Notes: generated by a model from the sequence alone, not told the origin. Counted from the first letter of the stretch, positions 22,500 to 34,381 are shown. The stretch: 64,000 nt of DNA from Cornus controversa (GCA_026545225.1 CM048845.1:52304033-52368032); one strand, 5' to 3'. Numbers and translations: made by a program.

Positions 22500-23932
22500 T
22501 GATCGGCGTTGAATGTTATGCATTCTAGCCTCTTAACTTATGTATTTTATTCTCTTAGTGATAGATTATTTTGTGATTTTACTTTGTTTTAGTGTTTTCT
22601 ATATTTTCAGGGTCTTAATGATTATTTCAGTTAAAACCAGGATTTTGGGCTTTTAAAGATGACATCCAAGATGGTTAGATGAAGCCTACATCAAAGGGAT
22701 CCATTGAACTCCATATTTTAACTCAAATCAGCCCAAGATAGAGGTCCAAGAGAATTACAACTACTTAAGAAGGTTTCGGGCCTGAAGCCCAAATCTGCGC
22801 ATAATGCAGTCTTAATCCCGTTTTAGAAAACGGACCAGAAGTCTTATTTCTGAGCCTCAAATCGACATAATTCTCGCGTAAGGTTGAATGAAATTTGATT
22901 CTGCACACTTTTGTATTTCACGAAAATTCCGTAAATCGGACTTCTAGTGGGTCAAAAGTTGGGCCGAAGTCAGCAGGAAAAACCCACCTGATTAGTGCTG
23001 CGGGAAAACCTAATTAATTCCTAATTGGATTATGACTTTGATGTATTCTCTTGGCTATTTAAAGTGAGAAATTAGGGCTGTATGGGAGGGCTTGGCAGCA
23101 GCTTTGAAGAGCTTTTGGAATGGAGAATCATTGGAGAACAAGACGTATCATGAGCGGCTAGTTCAGCCACCAGGGTTTTGATGGAGCCCTAACTAAACAT
23201 CACTGGTTTGATTGTTCTAATTATTGGGGATTTTTGTATTCATTCATAGATTGTGTAATTTAGAGGATTCTTATTCTAGAATTGAGCAATAAAAGTCTTA
23301 TAAATTCAGTTTCAATGATTTCTTATCTTGTCTTAGATATTTGATTGTTGTTATTGAACTCGTCCCTCTTGTTTTCTGTGATCATGAGAGTGATTATTAC
23401 ACAATGGTTTTCACTGAATATATCATTAAAGCTTTGATGGATTATGCCTAGAGAAGATGAACCATACTGCACCTTAGATTAGAGTAGTTAGGCAGATGGC
23501 CCATGCCAATCGAAGATAGTCCATGACTTAGCCTTAATCATATGTTATCTTATTGACTGATGGAGGTGAGCTTGTAGCCACCGACACCACTTATGCATGA
23601 TATGATGCCCCATAGTTAGTTCAATTGACCATTGATTGTGAAGTTAGTGGTGAAATCAATTACCCTAGACTTATCTTATATTCTCTACACTCCTTAGTTT
23701 TTCTTGCTTTTGTTCAATTGTTTCATTAGTTAATTTAGAATTAAAAATCAGAATTTATTTCTTTTAAATTTAATTAGAGTTAATCCTAACAATTCAACTC
23801 AGTCAGACCACAGTCCCTGAGGTTCGACATCCATTCCTTTCGATAGCCCTATTCTACAAGGAATTCGTTCTATTGCGAAGTGTGGTAATTTTTAATTGAT
23901 ATACTTTTTGAGTCACACTCACACACGAATCA
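22500..23932 (+). repeat. C 3' LTR
   Basis: It is 1,433 bp, starts TGATCGGCG directly after the PPT and ends CGAATCA before the duplication GTAGA. Confidence 0.93.
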
Positions 23933-23937
23933 GTAGA

Positions 23938-24565
23938 GGAGTTAGTTGGTCATGGCAGCCTTGCACTCTTCCATTGATGGAGAAGATGAAGCTTCTTGGT
24001 CTGGTTTAGCTCTTCTTTCTCCTCTCCCGAATGTCTCTCCTTGTGTATGACTGATGTGTCTTGAGAGATATGAGAGAATGGCTTCTTTGTGTGCTTTATG
24101 CCTCTTTTTCAACCTTGGGGCCCACCATAAATATATATATCAACTATCTCAAGAAAGTCTCCAAAGGTCTTGTTCAAGACAGACAATCCCTCTAAATCGT
24201 GCAAAAAGGGGGATTTTGTTGCAAGTGGGAAGAGCAGGTGAGCAAGTGGACAAGTGGCTCTGCAGAATCTCGATCAATCGAGATTGGAATCTCTATTGAT
24301 TGAGATTTCGATCAATCGAAATCAAGCCTCGATCAATCGAGATCTCGATTAATTGAGATCAACATCTCGATTGATCGAGATGCCTTGGCTGTAATTCTGA
24401 CTTTTCTCTTCAGCTGCAAATAGCCTCAAACTTTGCCCCTTTTACTACAAGACCTGCAATATATCAAAAATACAAAAACACCATAAACATATCTCGGTAA
24501 ACATAGATACGGGACAAACATATGTAATAAAGAGGGTTCAAATGCATATAATTGAACACTTATCA
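23938..24565 (-). repeat. A2 5' LTR, right part
   Basis: It resumes the LTR split by C and ends TTATCA at 24565, the outer end of A2. The dyad array is at about 24267-24382. Only seven bases (ATCATAT) separate it from the next element, E1. Confidence 0.9.
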
Positions 24566-24572
24566 ATCATAT

Positions 24573-25996
24573 TGATAAGTGTTCAATTCTATGCATTTGA
24601 ACCCTCTTTATTGCATATGTTAGTTCCATTTTTGCGTTTACCGAGATATGTTTACGGTATTTTTGTGTTTTTGATGTATTGCAGGTATTGGAGTAAATGG
24701 AGCAAAGTTGGAAGTTTTCTGCAGTCAAGAGATGAAATCAGAAACTGTTGCCAAGGCATTTCGATCAATCGAGATGTGGATTTCGATCAATCGAAATTTC
24801 GATTGATCGAAATCTCATTTCGATTGATCGAAATCTCGATCAATCGAAATGCAATTTCGATCAATCGAAATGCTGCAGAGCCCACTTGGCCACTTGCTCA
24901 CCTGCTCTCCCACTTGCAACAAAATCCCCCTTTTTGCACGACTTAAGGGGATTGTCTGACTTGAACAAGACTTTTGGGGGCCTTCTTGATACAAGAGATA
25001 TATATAATGATATATATATATATATGGTGGGCCCAAAGGAGCCAAAAAGCATACAAAAAGCACCAAAAGCCACATATCTCATATCTCTCAACACATACAA
25101 ATCAGAAGAAGAAGAGAGAGACCTTCGGGAGAGGAAGAGGAAGGGCTGAACCAGACCAAGAAGCTTCATTCTCTTCATCAATGGAAGGGTGCAAGGCAAC
25201 CATGAGCAACTAACTCTTCTACTAGGGTGTTGGTTTCAACCCCTAGCCATGTAAACTTGTTCATCTTTGTAGCTCTTGGGACTTGTAATTAAATGTTGAT
25301 TATTTAGCCTAGTGATTATGTACACAAATACATTTCTTTTATATATTCATTTGATTTGGAATTTATTCTTGTCTTAGAGTAGGTTTTGTCACTTGAATGC
25401 ACAACATTTGCATATTCCACAAGAAGTGCAAATGATGGCTAGATAATGGTGTTTAAATGAATGTGTGATGCTAGTTTGTATAGACCATGCCAAGACAAGG
25501 TAGTTTGGATGCATGTAGTGTTCACTTAGAGAGTAGAGTAAGTAGGTAGTTAGTTAGGTTGAAGAGCTATGCTTGTTGAAGATGGATTATGATAGGTTAG
25601 CACACACATTGATCTTTTGATATGTCATTGAGGTCACAAGCCTAATGTCATTGTTAGGCATTTAATTAATGAATCCCTTGCTTGCTACACTTATGAACAT
25701 GTGAATGGCTAGGGGTGGAAACCAACCCTAGTTCTCTCTCCCAACTTTACTTTTTAATTTTATTGTCATTTCCTTTATGCAATAGTTTCTAAACACAAAA
25801 CCAAAAATCTGTTTTGTTTGAATTAAAGTAGAATTAATCTTTCTCTATGACAATTAACGACTAGTCCTCGTGGGATCGATACCCTCTATATAGAACCTTA
25901 TCTGCAAAGATTCGTGCTCTTGCGAGTGGTTAAATTATATTTTGATAAAAAGGGCAAAAATTAAGCTTGCAATATAATTTAGTTCCGACCACATCA
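24573..25996 (+). repeat. E1 5' LTR
   Basis: It is 1,424 bp, starts TGATAAGTG and ends CCACATCA. Six dyads TCGATYRATCGA lie at 24761, 24783, 24799, 24820, 24836 and 24857 (12 bp each). About 130 bp downstream is a TATA-rich run at about 24998-25026, the likely core promoter for the genomic RNA. Confidence 0.95.
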
Positions 25997-26002
25997 AAAT
26001 TT

Positions 26003-26020
26003 TGGCGCCGTTGCCGGGGA
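26003..26020 (+). other. E1 primer binding site (tRNA-Asp)
   Basis: TGGCGCCGTTGCCGGGGA is the exact complement of the tRNA-Asp 3' end including CCA, six bases after the LTR. Confidence 0.95.
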
Positions 26021-26287
26021 CTCTACGGTTTAATTGTCGCCATTGGAAGATTAAATCTGGTTTAATTCTTAGGCTAGAAATTCTTTCATTCTTTTTGTAT
26101 ATATTTCTTGTTCTTATATCTTAAACTTCTTGATTTTAGGTATACCACATTGCGGGCATCTAAAAGAATTCAAATTGGAACCCTTTGTGAGTATAACTTC
26201 AAAAACTGGTGGTTTGAGTTCATTCACATTCTTTTGTATATATTTTTGTTACTTTTGTGTATAGCGGTGTTGTTCAATTGATAATGC

Positions 26288-29200
26288 ATGCTAGGTAGAC
26301 GGTCATTGTCACTTCCTTTGCTTCCTTGTAATAGTGAACTTGAACGAACACTTAGACGACGTAGAGGAACCTCTAGGGACCCTATTTTGCCTAGAACTGA
26401 AAACATGGATCCAAATGAGAGACAACCTCCCGGTCTACCTCCTTTTAATCATGAACAACCGCCTCCACCACCACCTCCTCAAGGAGAGTTGCTTATGGAC
26501 TTTTACCTTCCGACTACATTTGAAGTACCTTCGTGTATTCAATTTCCGGATGTAGCGGCAAATCAATTTGAAATAAAGTCCTCCACCCTCAACCTTCTTA
26601 ACAGCTTTCACGGTCTTCCTAATGAGGATCCATACCGGCACTTAGATTACTTCTTTTCCGTGTGTTCCACCATTCGTGTACCACACTTTACGGAGGATGA
26701 TCTAAAGCTACGTATGTTTCCATTTTCCCTAAAAGATAAGGCTAGAAGTTGGTTCAATTCCCTAGAACCCAACTCAATCCATTCTTGGGCGGAAATGCAA
26801 ATAGAGTTCTTAAAAAAATACTTCCCAATGGGTAAGACAAGTGATATTCGGCGAGCAATCACCGGATTCACCCAAATTGACCAAGAACAATTCCATGAGA
26901 CGTGGGAGAGGTTAAAAGATCTCTTAAAATCTTGTCCGCATCATGCTGTCCCAAAATGACAGCTAGTGCAAAGTTTTTATGATGGGGTGAGTGAGCAACA
27001 TAGACAAATGATAGACTCCGCGTGTGGGGGTGGGTACCTTTTGAAAAGCCCCGATGAGGCATGGAAACTTTTTCAAACCCTAAGCAACAATTCAGCTCAA
27101 CGCTCCTCCACTAGGAAAGGGAAGGCCACCCAACCTTGTAGAGGAGTGCATGAGATTTCACGGGTAGATGAGGTAGCCATGCAAGTAGAAGCCTTGTCCC
27201 GAAAAATGGATTTAATCATGAAAAATGGGCTGCCTACTCCTAACCAATCCGTCCAAAATCAGGAGGGATGTTCGTTTTGCTATAGCACTTCGCATTTTGT
27301 GCGAGATTGCCCTATTGCCGGGCAATCTCCCGATTATGCTCAAGAGCAAGCGAATGCCTTGTACGCTAAACAAATGAATGATCCATATTCGAACACGTAC
27401 AATCCTGGTTACAAGAATCATCCGGCTTTTTCATGGAAGAATCAAGAATCAAGTCCCCCTTTCCAAGGGCAAAATTCTTTTAATCCCCAATCTCAACAGC
27501 CGCATTATAGGCCAAACCCTCAACCTTACAATCAAAGATCTAATTACCAACAACCACCACCTCCTCCGAGAAGCCAAAGCTTTGAAGATCGAGTGATAAG
27601 CAATCTTGAGGCCAACACCCGCTTATTGCAAACTCATTCTCAATCAATCTCTAAGCTAGAAGCCAATGCTCAATCTATGGCTAGGTTAGAAGCTCAAATC
27701 GGGCAACTAGCTAATGCCTTAAATAGAAGGGAGGAAGGTAAGTTGCCAAGTCAACCGGTGGCGAATCCCAAGGGTGTGCATATGATTGAAGATCCATCAT
27801 CTTCAACTTGTAATGCTCCTCCAGAGCAAGTTCAATCAATCACAACCTTGAGGAGTGGAAAAATCATTAACTCCAAGGTAGGGGAGGAAGAGAGAAAAGA
27901 ATTTCAAGAGCAACCTAAAAATCCAAAAGAATCCCAATTAAATCCAAAATTGTTACCGTTAAATCCAAATTTGCAAAATACCCCTTCAAATCCAAAAGGA
28001 AAGGCAAGTGAAGTTATGTCACCATCGATTCCAAATCTTGACACCTCTTATGAACCTCCGGTTCCTTTTCCTCAACGATTGAAGGAACCTTCTCATTTCG
28101 GGAAGCAAGGAGAGAAAATCCAAGACATGATGGAGATCTTCAAACAAGTAAAGATCAATCTCCCTCTCCTTGATGCTATTCGACAAATTCCCTCTTATGC
28201 GAAATTCTTGAAGGACTTATGCACTCAAAAGCGCAAATCTAGGAATAATGTTCCTAAGAAAGTCCTCTTAACTGAGCACATAAGCTCCATTTTCCAACAT
28301 CAAGCCCCTCCTAAATTCAAAGATCCGGGTGCTCCGACCATTTCGTGCACTATCGGAAATCAATCTTTTGAAAAAGCACTTCTTGACCTAGGGGCTAGTG
28401 TCAATTTGCTTCCATTCTCAGTTTACCAACAACTAGGTTTGGGGGAACTCAAGCATACCACGGTTGTGTTGCAACTTGCCGACCGTTCGGTGAAGCAACC
28501 ACGTGGCATCATTGAGGATGTCATCATTCAAGTGGACACATTCTATTTTCCGGTGGACTTCATAGTCCTTGACACGGAACCGGTTCAAAATCCGAATCAT
28601 CATATTCCTATCATTCTAGGTCGTCCATTCTTGGCCACGGCAAACGCTTGCGTTAATTGCCGTACTGGAGTGATGGACATCTCTTTTGGGAATATGAAAG
28701 TCCGCTTGAACATCTTCAATGCTTCCCACCACACACCCGACGATGAAAGTGAGTGCTTTTGTGTCGATGTAGTGGACGACCTTGTTCAAGAAGCACTTCC
28801 TTCTATTCTTTCCACGGACCCCTTAGAGGCATGCCTAAATCATTTTAACCATGACGATTTTGACATTGAGCAATCCATATGTGAAGTCAATTCCATGCTC
28901 GATGTTAATACTGTCATGGATTTGCCTAAGTGGAGAGTTCCGAGAGAACCCTTGCCCCCTTTGTCTAAAACTCCCCAAACTCCTTCTTTAATTTCCCCAC
29001 CACAACTTGAGCTCAAGCCTCTTCCAGCTACACTCAAGTATGTTTTCTTGGGCGCAAATGAGACCCTTCCAGTCATTATTGCTTCCAATCTCACAAATGC
29101 TCAAGAATTGGAACTCATAAAGGTGCTCAAAGAGCACAAAGAAGCAATAGGATGGAGTGTGATAGATCTTAAGGGAATAGACCCTTCTGTTTGTATGCAT

Positions 29201-31921
29201 CGCATACACTTGGAAGAGGATGCAAAGACCTCAAGGGAGGCACAACGTCGATTAAATCCAAATATGAAGGACGTTGTCCTGAAGGAGGTGGTGAAGTTAC
29301 TAGATGCGGGGATCATATACCCCATCTCTGATAGCAAGTGGGTTAGTCCCACTCAAGTGGTTCCAAAGAAGTCTGGTATTACGGTGCAACCTAATGATAA
29401 GGGTGAATTAGTTCCCCAACGCACCACCACAGGATGGAGAGTGTGCATTGATTATAGGAAATTAAATTCAGCCACTCGGAAAGATCACTTCCCCCTCCCA
29501 TTCATTGATCAAATATTGGAGAGATTGGCCGGGCAAAGCTTTTATTGCTTTTTGGATGGATATTCCGGCTATAATCAGGTTGCTATAGACCCGAGGGACC
29601 AAGAGAAAACCACCTTTACATGTCCCTTCGGCACATTTGCTTATAGACGCATGCCCTTTGGGTTGTGCAATGCACCGGCAACTTTTCAACGGTGTATGAT
29701 GTCTATCTTCTCGGACATGGTGGAAAAATTCTTAGAAGTGTTCATGGATGATTTTTCCGTTTTTGGACCTTCATATGAATCATGCCTCCAAAATCTAGCT
29801 TGTGTTCTCAAAAGATGTCAAGAAACCAACCTAATTCTTAGTTGGGAAAAGAGTCACTTTATGGTTCAAGAGGGTATTGTCCTAGGGCATATTGTGTCTA
29901 AGCGAGGAATAGAGGTTGATAAAGCCAAGGTTGAGCTCATTTCCAAACTTCCTCCACCATCCACGGTGAGAGAGATTCGTTCATTCCTTGGGCATGCGGG
30001 ATTTTATCGCCGTTTCATCAAAGACTTTAGCAAGATTTCTCGGCCTTTGTGTCGCCTTCTTGAAAAAGAGTCTTGCTTTACCTTTGATGAAGCGTGCCTT
30101 GACGCTTTTGAAAAACTCCGCGCCATGCTTACAACCGCTCCAGTTCTAATCCCTCCAAACTGGACTCTCCCATTTGAGATTATGTGTGATGCATCCGACT
30201 ATGCCATGGGTGCGGTCTTGGGGCAACGAGTAGACAAACTGCCACATGTCATCTATTACGCAAGTAAAACCCTTTCCGAAGCTCAAATCAATTATACCAC
30301 AACGGAAAAGGAATTGCTTGCGGTAGTATTTGCATTAGACAAATTTCGAGCTTATTTATTAGGTTCAAAGATCATTGTCTATTCGGACCATGCTGCCCTC
30401 CGGCATCTTTTGACGAAAAAGGACACCAAGCCTAGGTTGATCCGCTGGATACTCTTGTTGCAAGAGTTCAATTTTGAGATTAGAGACAAAAAGGGAACTG
30501 AAAATGTGGTAGCTGACCACCTTTCTAGAATTCTTGTTGAATCCCTCCATAATTCCATTCCAGTTTGTGAATCCTTCCCGGATGAACAACTCTTTGTCAT
30601 CTCTCAAGAAAGTATCCCTTGGTATGCGGATGTGGTTAATTATTTGGCAACCGGTAAAATACCATCTTCTTGGACCAAACAAGAGAAGGATCGTTTTCTC
30701 TCCCAATCACGATCATATTATTGGGACGATCCTCAATTGTTCAAATACTGCCCCGATCAAATAATTCGTAAGTGTGTACCCAACAGTGAATTCCAAAGCA
30801 TTCTTAAATTTTGTCATACACTCGCTTGTGGGGGACACTTTAGTGCTAAGAAAACCGCAGCAAAAATTCTTCAATGCGGATTTTTCTGGCCGACACTTCA
30901 TCGGGATGCATATTCATTCTGCCGCTCGTGTGAGCGATGTCAGCGCCTCGGCGCGATGTCTCGGAAGGACATGATGCCTCTTAACCCTATTCTTATCATT
31001 GAAATATTTGATGTGTGGGGCATTGACTTCATGGGACCATTTCCACCCTCTACTGGTCATGAGTACATACTTGTGGCGGTGGACTACGTATCTAAGTGGA
31101 TAGAGGCCGTTGCTACCAAAACCAACGATCACGCAGTCGTGGTTAAATTCATACAAGCTAACATTTTTAGCCGGTTTGGTACGCCTCGGGCCATCATCAG
31201 TGACGGAGGTAAGCATTTCTGTAACCGGTTCCTTCGAACCTTGCTTCTCAAATACTCCGTCACACACAAAGTAGCCACCCCCTACCATCCTCAAACTAGT
31301 GGCCAAGTAGAAGTATCCAATAGGGAGATTAAGACCATTCTTCAGAAAACTGTTCGGCCTGACCGGAAGGATTGGTCATTGCGACTAAACGACGCATTAT
31401 GGGCATACCGAACCGCATACAAAACTCCCATTGGAATGTCACCTTATCGGTTAGTTTATGGCAAGGCGTGCCATCTTCCGGTTGAATTGGAGCATAAAGC
31501 TATGTGGGCCACCAAGACCTTCAATTTTGACATGAAAAAGGCCAGCTCTAATCGAAAGCTTCAATTAAATGAATTGGAAGAATTGCGACATGACGCGTAT
31601 GAGAACGCGAAAATCTATAAGGCAAGGTCCAAAGCCTTTCATGATCGTAATATTCGAGTCAAAACATTTTCGCCGGGCCAAAAAGTTTGGTTGTACAACT
31701 CGCGCCTCCATTTGTTTCCCGGAAAACTTCGCTCCCGTTGGGATGGACCATTTTTGGTTAATTCCGTCGCCCCCCACGGAGCGGTGGAATTGAAGGACTT
31801 GAAAGATGGCTCGATGTTCAAAGTAAACGGGCAGCGCTTAAAAGTGTGCGTGGATGACCAAGTCACCACCGAATACGTGGATGTCGTCACTTTGACGGAT
31901 CCCGTGTATTTTGACTCGTGA
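26288..31921 (+). CDS. E1 gag-pol polyprotein (Gag, PR, RT, RNase H, INT) with one in-frame UGA
   Basis: One frame of 1,877 codons is interrupted only by TGA at 26957-26959 (codon 224), where C and B have Trp. Domains by codon: gag core about 140-270, CCHC knuckle [14 protein letters not shown] from 328, protease DLGAS at 700, RT with FMDD around 1154, RNase [10 protein letters not shown] near 1301. The integrase zinc region (FCH, GGH, CRSCERC) is followed by the catalytic triad Asp1580, Asp1639 and Glu1675, spaced D-x35-E. No chromodomain follows. All catalytic residues appear intact. Gag packages the RNA; the others cleave the polyprotein, make cDNA and insert it. The start ATG 26288 lies 267 bp after the PBS. 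Either the stop is read through, or the copy makes only a 223-residue Gag fragment. The frame downstream of TGA is undamaged for 1,653 codons. Confidence 0.92.
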
Positions 31922-32093
31922 GCCGATCCGGACGTCGCGCCATAGACGTGTAAGGTGGCGACGCCATGGTCGCTATCAAGCTTCCATGGTGTCCCTTTAA
32001 TCCAAAGTAGGTTTGTATCTAAGCAATGTAGTATCTAATTCCCCAATATCCAAGTCTCTGAAGCATATTTTAAACTGACTGTTTTTGAGCATT

Positions 32094-32512
32094 TCGATTG
32101 ATCGAAACCAAAATTTCGATCAATCGAAAATTTCGATTGATCGAAATTTTGGTTTCGATTGATCGAAAAATTGCAGAGATTTGCCAAGTCCAAAGTCCCG
32201 AGAGGTGATATTCTTCGATTGCACTTCGATAGGTCTTTGATCGATCGAAACTTTCGATTGATCGAAATTGGATTTCGATTGATCGAACTAAAAGTTCGAT
32301 TGCATCAATTAAATGTTCGATTGATCGAAGTAAAAATGTGATTTAGGGAAGGAATGTTCGATTGATCGAAGATACAATCTCAATCCATCGAAGTTAGTTT
32401 CGATTGATCGAAGCAAGATTTCGATCAATCGAAATTTCGATTGATCGAAATGCACATTTCGATCAATCGAAATGCACGCGGAGCCTGCACGTGAGCCGAA
32501 AATCTATTTAAA
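32094..32512 (+). promoter_or_regulatory. E1 internal dyad array and TATA-like box upstream of ORF3
   Basis: About twelve near-palindromes of the form TTTCGAT-YR-ATCGAAA lie between 32094 and 32472, in both orientations. A TATA-like TATTTAAA (32505-32512) starts 32 bp after the last one. The same spacing is seen in A2, B and C. I infer a promoter for a separate ORF3 transcript. Confidence 0.6.
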
Positions 32513-32733
32513 CCGTTGGGCTTCCCTCCCATTTTAAAAGACCATCCGACTTCTTCTCTCCCTCTGTGCGATCCAAGCCCTATCCAAGCACTCCCGAGCA
32601 CTCGATCTTCCATTCCCGATCATCCGCCGCCATCCGACGCAGTCCGATCCGCCGCAAGCATCTGCGCGATCTTCTCTTCGCGGCTGCGCGTGGAGTTTTC
32701 TTCGGTTGAGCCGTTCATCTTCTTCCTCACGAG

Positions 32734-33143
32734 GTAAGTGATGCATGGCTACTTTTTGTTTATTCTCTCGCCATTTTTGATAGTTTTACAGCGGAATAAA
32801 CATAGTTAGATCATGTTGGGGTGGATGGTTGCGAGTGCGATGTCCGAATCCAGTTTTTGTGGGTTTCGGGGGGGGGGGGGGGTAGGAATTCAAGCGGGAG
32901 TGGGATTTGGCATTTTCTTCATTTCAAACGCTTAGTGTTCGGTGTATAACCGTGGCACCTTCGTTTCGGTTGCGCCCGTTCACATTGCCTCTTCGAGTGC
33001 AACTTTTTGCATTTTTGTCAGTACCTTGGACTAGGACTTCATTTTTATTTTTTTTTATTTTTATTTTATTCTTTTAGTCTAGTAGTAGTTTCACTTTCTT
33101 CTTATTCATCTTTTATTTACGTACCTTTTGGAATCCAGTGCAG
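32734..33143 (+). other. Probable leader intron of ORF3 in E1
   Basis: The donor is GAG|GTAAGTG (GT at 32734). The acceptor is CCAGTGCAG|A (last base 33143), after a T-rich stretch at about 33035-33130. A2 keeps both sites (donor 10965, acceptor 10520) although most of its other sequence has decayed. A run of 15 G lies inside (32868-32882). Splicing brings the leader to within 15 bases of ATG 33158. Confidence 0.6.
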
Positions 33144-33157
33144 ACTGTTCCGCGGCC

Positions 33158-34381
33158 ATGGCAAGAGTGAAGAACGCCGCCGGTGCTGTTCGTGACGTGC
33201 CCGGGCGAGCCTTCCGGTCTCGGAAGTTCCACCCGGAGCAGGTTTTCGACTTAGCCGAGTTTGAGAGGCGTCCCGACACCGAGTGGACGGTTGCCGAGCT
33301 CAGGAGGCGTCGCCTCGACCGGCTATGCGTGCCTCCCACAGACGTGGCACACGAGCGCCTAGTGCAGGTCTTTTACGAGCATATGACCTACTCCTGCACA
33401 GCGCCAGATACACTCGAGACTACCGTGGCCACAGTCACGATCACGATTACGCCGAGCCGGATTGCTCATATGCTCGGCATTCCTCACCAGCAGCCGCCGG
33501 ACATGGTTGGCCCGGACGGTCAGCCACTCTATAGTGCCGCGCTCCCAGCAGATACCACGCTCTTCTCGATAGTGATGGACATGTGTGGCGGGGCGTTTAC
33601 CACGCCCAACCACAACTGCACGTCCAAGTCGATGTGCCCGAGCAGATATTGGTTCCTGGACACCGTTCTCCTCAAGAACGCGTGTCCGTTGCAGCACGTG
33701 GCCGAGCGCAGGGGTGACCTCCTCCGTTGCCTCTATGCTTTCCATACAGGCGCTTGGTTTTCTGTCCCATCGCTTATCTGGGGGCAGATGCACAAAGTTT
33801 GGGATGGCCTCGTCAACAAGAGGAAGAGGAGAACAGCGAGTTGGCGGCTTCCCTTTCCATTCCTGATCGCCGCTTTTCTCAGCAGTGCCAGTATACCAGT
33901 CAGTCGGACTGACATTCAGTTGGCACCGCCCACCCGCTTCACATCTACTCAGTGGGATCGGGTGAGGCGACACTTAGAGCGACAGGACCATCAGGGTGAT
34001 CCACCAGACGATGTAGATATGGATGCCCCAGTGGAGATGGATGAGGGAGAGCCAGCAGGGGCTGAGGCGGAGGACGAGGAGATGGAGGAGGAGGAGATGG
34101 ATGTCGCTGCAGAGCGGCATGATATCTTAGCGACAGGCTATTCCTGCCTGGCGGCTGACGTAGAGCGGCTCCAGCAGGGTTTTGACGAGCACGTCCAGGT
34201 GACGCAGAGTCAGCTGGCGGGTATTCGGACGGACATTTCTTCTCTGGTGCAGGGCCAGAGAGCGATCTTAGATGAGTTCCGAGCCTTCCGGCAGGATCTG
34301 CAGTTCCTGTTCGCAGGTCGAGCCTCCACCTCCACTTCTGCTCCCACCGAACCACCACCACCACCACCCGCCCTCGAGTAG
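33158..34381 (+). CDS. E1 ORF3, 407 residues, plant transposon-type protein of unknown function
   Basis: It sits in the place usually called env in Athila elements. I see no signal peptide and no membrane segment, so an envelope role is not supported. The first ATG (MARVKNAAGA) follows a probable splice acceptor. Residues about 35-300 hold the conserved part shared with ORF3 of B: RLVQVFYEHMTY, the block WFLDTVLLKNACPLQHVAER (about 168-187), then IWGQM. Next comes an acidic stretch (about 300-325), a helical coiled-coil-like segment (about 330-390) and a Pro-rich tail. The conserved part resembles what I recall as the Pfam family of putative plant transposon proteins (Transposase_32); I could not check this. 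Codon use is more GC-rich than in gag-pol, which suggests a separate origin. Confidence 0.8.
   Translation: MARVKNAAGAVRDVPGRAFRSRKFHPEQVFDLAEFERRPDTEWTVAELRRRRLDRLCVPPTDVAHERLVQVFYEHMTYSCTAPDTLETTVATVTITITPSRIAHMLGIPHQQPPDMVGPDGQPLYSAALPADTTLFSIVMDMCGGAFTTPNHNCTSKSMCPSRYWFLDTVLLKNACPLQHVAERRGDLLRCLYAFHTGAWFSVPSLIWGQMHKVWDGLVNKRKRRTASWRLPFPFLIAAFLSSASIPVSRTDIQLAPPTRFTSTQWDRVRRHLERQDHQGDPPDDVDMDAPVEMDEGEPAGAEAEDEEMEEEEMDVAAERHDILATGYSCLAADVERLQQGFDEHVQVTQSQLAGIRTDISSLVQGQRAILDEFRAFRQDLQFLFAGRASTSTSAPTEPPPPPPALE

Larger units (their letters stand above)
16448..23932 (+). mobile_element. C: non-autonomous gag-only Athila-type element, plus strand
   Basis: It is 7,485 bp with LTRs of 1,433 bp each, PBS for tRNA-Asp, one intact 612-codon gag-like ORF, a long 3' noncoding region and a PPT. 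The perfect duplication GTAGA flanks it (16443-16447, 23933-23937). It is inserted in the right LTR of A2. The LTRs differ at roughly a dozen positions (under 1%), so it is fairly young. The LTR, gag and UTR match the family of element B, but protease, RT, RNase H, integrase and ORF3 are absent. It must have moved with enzymes supplied in trans. Confidence 0.93.
3816..24565 (-). mobile_element. A2: decayed Athila-type Ty3/gypsy element, minus strand, with nested insertions
   Basis: In sense order (right to left) it has: 5' LTR (23938-24565 plus 15680-16447, split by element C), PBS 15656-15673, gag remnant, tRNA-derived patch, pol, ORF3, 3' noncoding region with PPT, and a truncated 3' LTR ending at 3816. 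Two plus-strand solo LTRs of the same family interrupt it (6054-7482, 8357-9753). Every part aligns to the young element E1 (24573-37631), which serves as the reference. It is clearly dead: many nonsense codons, a gag deletion and loss of about 575 bp from the 3' LTR. The left target duplication is lost with the LTR end. Confidence 0.9.

Noticed and set aside
16448-23932. Complete autonomous element
   Set aside because: No RT, RNase H or integrase sequence exists between its LTRs in any frame I read.
24761-24868. CRISPR-like array of short palindromic repeats
   Set aside because: Spacing is irregular, there are no unique spacers of constant length, repeats are 12-16 bp in both orientations, and the DNA is plant nuclear.
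33158-34381. Envelope protein
   Set aside because: No signal peptide, no membrane helix, and similarity to intracellular plant transposon-type proteins.
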